DNA of 64,000 bases, from assembly GCA_958296125.1 (NCBI GenBank), contig OY282444.1, positions 1,917,940 to 1,981,939 of the forward strand. Reading direction: 5' to 3'. Source of the DNA: an uncultured Poribacteria bacterium. GTDB lineage: Bacteria > Poribacteria > WGA-4E > PCPOR2b. How positions within the stretch are numbered: the first letter of the stretch is position 1; every line of letters starts with the position of its first letter. The notes under the pieces are model-generated. The model was not told the DNA's origin, did no database searches, and was given only the letters and a program-made list of their open reading frames with translations. Positions 59,924 to 64,000 of this stretch are shown here, piece by piece. Position numbers and translations under genes: made by a program.

Positions 59924-60553
59924 ATGGGAAAGATTAATACACTGGTGTTTGCTGGCGGTGCCGTTCACGATTGGAAAGGGTGCAGCGAAAAGATAATTGA
60001 CCTACTATCACAACGGGATGAATTTGAGATTACCAAAGTGGAAGAAGACCTTGATGCCTTGGTTACCCCCAATCTTGATCCTTATGATTTGATTGTCTTT
60101 TATTATACGATTGGGGAGATTACAGACGCACAAAAGAATGGCTTGCTAAATCACATCGCTTCGGGCAAAGGTTATGTCGGGGTGCATTCTGCAGCAGATT
60201 CGTTTCGGGAGTGTCCCGAATATAGAGCGATGGTCGGCGGCTATTTTGTCACACACCCGCGCTATCGAGATTATCAGGTGAGCATCGTAGATACCGAGCA
60301 CCCGATCACCGAGGGGCTTGACGAGACAATGGTCACAGATGAGCAGTATATCCTCGACTACGATCCCCGCAACCATGTACTCGCATCGGCGTTGTGGCAG
60401 GGCGATGCGGTGCCTGTTGCATGGACAAAAAATTGGGGAAATGGTCGTGTATTCTATCTGGCACTGGGACACGATGCCAACGCTTGCCAACATGAGATAT
60501 TTGGGACGCTTCTGCAGCGGGGTGCAATCTGGGCAGGAACGCCGGGGGAATAA
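59924..60553 (+). CDS. ThuA domain-containing protein
   Basis: A 209-residue ThuA-fold protein. LVFAGGAVHDWKGCSEKI, YYTIGEITDAQKNGLLNHIASGKGYVGVHSAADSF and RVFYLALGHDANA are characteristic. The nucleophile of true glutamine amidotransferases is replaced by the usual VHSAAD segment. GAGGAGG precedes ATG 59924. ThuA proteins often accompany sugar oxidoreductases; the reaction is not established. It shares the fold with the longer protein at 30334, but not much sequence. Confidence 0.88.
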   Translation: MGKINTLVFAGGAVHDWKGCSEKIIDLLSQRDEFEITKVEEDLDALVTPNLDPYDLIVFYYTIGEITDAQKNGLLNHIASGKGYVGVHSAADSFRECPEYRAMVGGYFVTHPRYRDYQVSIVDTEHPITEGLDETMVTDEQYILDYDPRNHVLASALWQGDAVPVAWTKNWGNGRVFYLALGHDANACQHEIFGTLLQRGAIWAGTPGE

Positions 60554-60567
60554 TCTGCATATAAAAT

Positions 60568-60581
60568 AACTCAAGTTGCCA
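60568..60581. repeat. Dispersed AACTCAAGTTGCCA repeat
   Basis: An exact copy of the 14-base motif also present at 2304-2317 and 33798-33811. Downstream the bases CTGAATCGTATCGC resemble the GAATCCGGATCGCAG segment following the 33798 copy. It lies just after the ThuA gene. Confidence 0.55.
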
Positions 60582-60809
60582 CCTAATGCCAAATTAACCT
60601 GAATCGTATCGCTACTGTGTCCTTTAACTATATCGAAAAAAACAAGGGGATCTATAAGCGCGGTTTGCACACTCCTTATTTTAGCCCCAGAAGGGCGACA
60701 TGTTCAGAGCTTAGAGGACGTGGATGCCCTGACTGATAGCGTGGCGTTTTAGCACGGTTCGTTGAGGTGGAAAGTCGTCTGGTAGATTCAATCCATCGCA
60801 CCTATTCTG

Positions 60810-61451
60810 ATGAAAAAACGGCTCACGGACATTCAAATAGATGAGAGAACGCCTTCACACCGAATCCTTTTCCTTGATGGGGTATACTTTGGCAGCGTTG
60901 ATGCGAGTTGCATCCCCAAGTTCGGCTTGCGAGTTGGACTAGAGATCGAGGCAGGGGTGCTTCAAAAGCTAATCGAAGCGGACGAAGGAATGCGAGCGAA
61001 GAACTACGCATCTGAGCTCCTATCCAGCCAGAGTTATAGCAAGAATCAGATGATCGATCAACTTGGACAGAAAGGCTTTAGCCCTCAGGCAATCGACACA
61101 ACACTGGAAGATTTAGAGCAGCTTGGGCGCATCAAAGATGAAAAATTCGCGAAGAAGTGGGTGGCTCGCCGTCAACGTGCAAAGCCAAAAGGTAAAAAGA
61201 TGTTGGAGCACGAGTTGGCTAATCAGAGCATCGACAAAACTACTGTAGACCGTGTGCTTAACGGGATTGATGATGCGGAGGAAACAAACATAGCATTGCA
61301 ATTGGCACAAAAACAGGCAAAACGCTACCAATCGCTCCCCCCACAGGTTGCAAAACGCCGATTGCACGGTTTTCTACTAAGGCGTGGGTTTGACTATGAG
61401 ACGATTCAAAGTGTAATCGAGCGAGTATTAACCAAGGAAAATGGACAATGA
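60810..61451 (+). CDS. recX: RecX family regulatory protein
   Basis: Modulator of RecA filament extension. The 213 residues are helical, with the RecX motifs in ASELLSSQSYSKNQMIDQLGQKGFSP (repeat 1) and FAKKWVARRQRAKPKGKKMLEHELANQSI (repeat 2). The third repeat ends KRRLHGFLLRRGFDYETIQSVIERVL. The N-terminal 60 residues are beta-rich. recA is not in the window. alaS follows with an ATGA overlap, a pairing also seen between these genes elsewhere. Confidence 0.92.
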   Translation: MKKRLTDIQIDERTPSHRILFLDGVYFGSVDASCIPKFGLRVGLEIEAGVLQKLIEADEGMRAKNYASELLSSQSYSKNQMIDQLGQKGFSPQAIDTTLEDLEQLGRIKDEKFAKKWVARRQRAKPKGKKMLEHELANQSIDKTTVDRVLNGIDDAEETNIALQLAQKQAKRYQSLPPQVAKRRLHGFLLRRGFDYETIQSVIERVLTKENGQ

Positions 61452-64000
61452 CATCAGATGAAATTAGATCGACTTTTCTAGAATACTTCCGAAAACAGGG
61501 ACATACGGTCGTTCCGAGTGCCCCGTTAATACCTGCCGACGACCCGACCTTGCTGTTCACAAACGCTGGGATGAATCAGTTTAAGGATGTGTTTCTGGGA
61601 ACGGGGCGACGCGAATACAAACGGGCTACTGATACTCAGAAGGTGCTACGCGTCAGCGGAAAACATAACGATTTGGAAGAGGTTGGGTACTCCCCGGGGC
61701 ACCATACCTTTTTTGAAATGTTGGGGAATTGGTCTTTCGGAGATTACTACAAGCGTGAAGCGATTGCCTATGCTTGGGAGTTAATTACAGAAATCTGGGA
61801 AGTCCCCAAGGAACTCCTCTGGGCAACGGTTCACGATACCGATGACGAGGCGGAAAAACTGTGGCTTGAGGAAACCGATATACCGCTTGCTCGCATCCGT
61901 CGATTTGACAAAGACAATTTCTGGGAGATGGGCGATACAGGGCCCTGTGGTCCCTGCTCTGAACTTTTCGTCGATCTCGGCCCTGAGATGGATCCGGCAT
62001 CGGTTGACGACCCCAATGCAGGTCCCAATGTTAGTGAACGATTTCGCGAGATTTGGAATCTGGTGTTTATTCAATACAACCGAGATGCGGCGGGTAAACT
62101 CCATCCCCTACCGGAGAAACATGTCGATACCGGCATGGGCTTTGAGCGGGTGGTTGCCATCCTGCAAGGTGTTGATTCCAACTATAAAACGGACGTGTTT
62201 GGCCCGATCCTTGAGGAAATCTCTAACATCACCAATCGAGACTATTTTGACGACGACCGCGGGGTGCCACACCGTGTCATCGCAGATCACATTCGGTGCC
62301 TTACGTTTGCCATCGGCGATGGTGTAATGCCTTCCAATGAAGGGCGCGGCTATGTCATCCGCCGCATCTTACGTCGTGCCGTTTTATATGGCAAACGGTT
62401 GGGTGTGGAGGAACCGTTCATTTACAACCTCGTGGATAAAGTGATTGACTTGCTCGGCTCTGTTTTCCCCGATGTTCTGCCGCGTCAGGACTTTATTAAA
62501 CGGATTATTCATGGCGAAGAGGGGCGGTTCCATCAGACCCTTGATCGTGGGTTGGAAATTCTCCGTGGTTCGCTTGATGAACTGGAAGCGCAGCATCAAT
62601 CTATTCTGTCGGGGAATCGAGCGTTTGAACTGTATGACACTTTTGGATTCCCGCTAGACCTAACACAGATACTTGCGCGGGAACGCAACTTTACTGTTGA
62701 TGAAAATGGGTTTGCCGTAAGTATGTCGCAACAGCGAGAGCGCAGTCGTGCGGACTGGAAAGCTGCCGGTGGTGGGGACAAAGGAGAGGCAATCTACGCG
62801 AATATCCTCAAGGAATATGAGACTACCGCGTTTTTGGGGTATGACCGTTCTCATGCAGAAGCGGAAGTTATCGCTCTCATCCGAGGAGATGAATTGGCAT
62901 CGGGCGCACATGAGGGCGAAGAAGTCTCCGTCATCCTGAATCAGACACCTTTTTACGGAGACTCCGGTGGTCAAGTCGGCGACATTGGCGTTATCGAAAG
63001 CGAAAATGCGAAACTAAAAGTTGTTGATACTGTAACCCCCGTTCCCAATCTATTCGTTCATAAATGCAAAGTGATTGAAGGAGAGATTACTCCACAGATG
63101 CCGGTAGAATCGAGGGTTGATGCTGAACGCCGTCAACACATAGCTGTCAGCCACACTGCCACGCATATCCTGCATCATGCTTTGCGCAACGTCCTCGGGA
63201 CGCATGTTGGTCAGGCGGGGTCACTCGTTGAGGCGGGGCGGTTACGCTTCGATTTCACGCACTATGAAGCCGTTGCCCCACAACACCTGCACGAAATAGA
63301 GGGCTATATTAACGACAAGGTCCGCCTGAATAACGATGTCGCAACCGAATATCTGCCGCTGCAGGCAGCAAAAGACCGGGGTGCCCTTGCCTTCTTCGGT
63401 GAAAAGTACGGCGAGATTGTGCGTTTTGTGCAAATTGGTGACTATAGCAAGGAGCTGTGTGGCGGGACCCATGTCCATGCAGCTGGTGAAATCGGACTTG
63501 TAAAGATTATCAGTGAGAGCAGCATTGCTGCCGGCGTGCGCCGTGTTGAGGCGTTGACCGGAGCTGCCGCTTATCAACACATCCGCTCCGAAGATGAGAC
63601 ACTGACTGCTATAGCGAATATGCTCAAGATTCCAAAGCAATTAACCCCTGAACGGGTTGAAGCACTTCTTCAAACCAATCGCGAGTTTGAACGACAGATT
63701 AACGCGCTTCAATCACAGATGGCGCAATCGCAGGTTACTGATTTAGTCAATAACGCTGCGACCATTGACGGTTTTCGTGTGATTGCCGCTGCCTTCAAAA
63801 ATACCGATCGGAACGGGCTTCGGCAACTTGTTGATGATTTGAAAAATCGCATTGGAACTGGTGTTGTCGTTCTTGCTTCGGCAACTGGTAACGATGTTGC
63901 GTTTGCTGCCGGTGTCACTTCAGATCTCGTGAAAACACGCGGCTTACAAGCTGGAAAGATTATCCAAGCTGTGACTCGTCTGGCTGATGGGCGCGGTGGC
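61448..64000 (+). CDS. alaS: Alanyl-tRNA synthetase, partial at window end
   Basis: Class II synthetase. ATG 61448 overlaps the recX stop. The catalytic core shows FTNAGMNQFKDVFLG and the class II motifs, then the editing domain with the zinc motif HTATH (SHTATHILHHAL) and CGGTH (LCGGTHV). The last bases lie in the C-terminal domain, and 851 codons are in view, some 25 short of a typical total. Translation is probably coupled to recX. Confidence 0.97.
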   Translation, partial: MTSDEIRSTFLEYFRKQGHTVVPSAPLIPADDPTLLFTNAGMNQFKDVFLGTGRREYKRATDTQKVLRVSGKHNDLEEVGYSPGHHTFFEMLGNWSFGDYYKREAIAYAWELITEIWEVPKELLWATVHDTDDEAEKLWLEETDIPLARIRRFDKDNFWEMGDTGPCGPCSELFVDLGPEMDPASVDDPNAGPNVSERFREIWNLVFIQYNRDAAGKLHPLPEKHVDTGMGFERVVAILQGVDSNYKTDVFGPILEEISNITNRDYFDDDRGVPHRVIADHIRCLTFAIGDGVMPSNEGRGYVIRRILRRAVLYGKRLGVEEPFIYNLVDKVIDLLGSVFPDVLPRQDFIKRIIHGEEGRFHQTLDRGLEILRGSLDELEAQHQSILSGNRAFELYDTFGFPLDLTQILARERNFTVDENGFAVSMSQQRERSRADWKAAGGGDKGEAIYANILKEYETTAFLGYDRSHAEAEVIALIRGDELASGAHEGEEVSVILNQTPFYGDSGGQVGDIGVIESENAKLKVVDTVTPVPNLFVHKCKVIEGEITPQMPVESRVDAERRQHIAVSHTATHILHHALRNVLGTHVGQAGSLVEAGRLRFDFTHYEAVAPQHLHEIEGYINDKVRLNNDVATEYLPLQAAKDRGALAFFGEKYGEIVRFVQIGDYSKELCGGTHVHAAGEIGLVKIISESSIAAGVRRVEALTGAAAYQHIRSEDETLTAIANMLKIPKQLTPERVEALLQTNREFERQINALQSQMAQSQVTDLVNNAATIDGFRVIAAAFKNTDRNGLRQLVDDLKNRIGTGVVVLASATGNDVAFAAGVTSDLVKTRGLQAGKIIQAVTRLADGRGG

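Noticed and set aside
1-64000. CRISPR array, rRNA or tRNA genes
   Set aside because: No regularly spaced repeats, no rRNA core segments and no cloverleaf with TTCRANY-type arms were noticed by eye. A tRNAscan or Infernal run would settle tRNAs and small RNAs.

Overview
The window is a gene-dense bacterial chromosome segment with about 55 protein genes, no rRNA, no recognisable tRNA and no CRISPR array. It encodes lipid A enzymes (an LpxC-FabZ fusion, LpxA, LpxI), so the cell has an outer membrane. It also carries many phytanoyl-CoA-dioxygenase-like (PhyH) proteins, ThuA-like proteins, sugar isomerases of the TIM-barrel type and enolase-superfamily dehydratases. That mix resembles Candidatus Poribacteria and related PVC or Latescibacteria lineages. 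The taxonomic call is an inference from gene content, not a search result.

Layout. Bases 1-11300 are mostly housekeeping: a partial ABC exporter, ribD, archease, RNase J, dusB, a secreted M6 protease and the t6A genes tsaD and tsaC. Bases 11300-17224 hold a MITE-like palindromic element, a serine hydrolase, a sodium:solute symporter with a small membrane partner, an oxidoreductase, a ribbon-helix-helix protein and a tyrosine recombinase. Bases 17452-25658 carry a promoter, a PHP phosphatase, ruvX, mltG, the lipid A genes, accA and ftsY. Bases 25919-42513 are a catabolic region: rhaB behind a perfect consensus promoter, four PhyH genes, a ThuA-like gene, two enolase-superfamily dehydratases, two isomerases, two methyltransferases, a hydrolase, proS and a decarboxylating dehydrogenase.

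Bases 42646-54485 are the most interesting part. A type I restriction-modification operon (hsdM, hsdS, hsdR, minus strand) is split by three extra genes: an AAA ATPase overlapping a PIN nuclease, and a 1257-residue protein joining a PD-(D/E)XK-like nuclease to a STAND-like NTPase and a long helical region. Between the PIN gene and the large gene lies a short untranslated stretch that still encodes part of an HsdS N-terminus, so the intruding genes appear to have arrived by recombination at hsdS. The locus looks like a nested multi-layer phage-defence island. The two accessory modules do not clearly match a system I can name.

Bases 54649-64000 return to general functions: a SRAP protein, an amidase with a coiled-coil membrane protein, an isomerase, a nucleoside hydrolase, a TPR lipoprotein, a ThuA protein, recX and a partial alaS. 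Several small dispersed repeats sit in the spacers. Two of the four PhyH proteins have HxG in place of the metal-binding HxD, a substitution otherwise associated with Fe/2-oxoglutarate halogenases.
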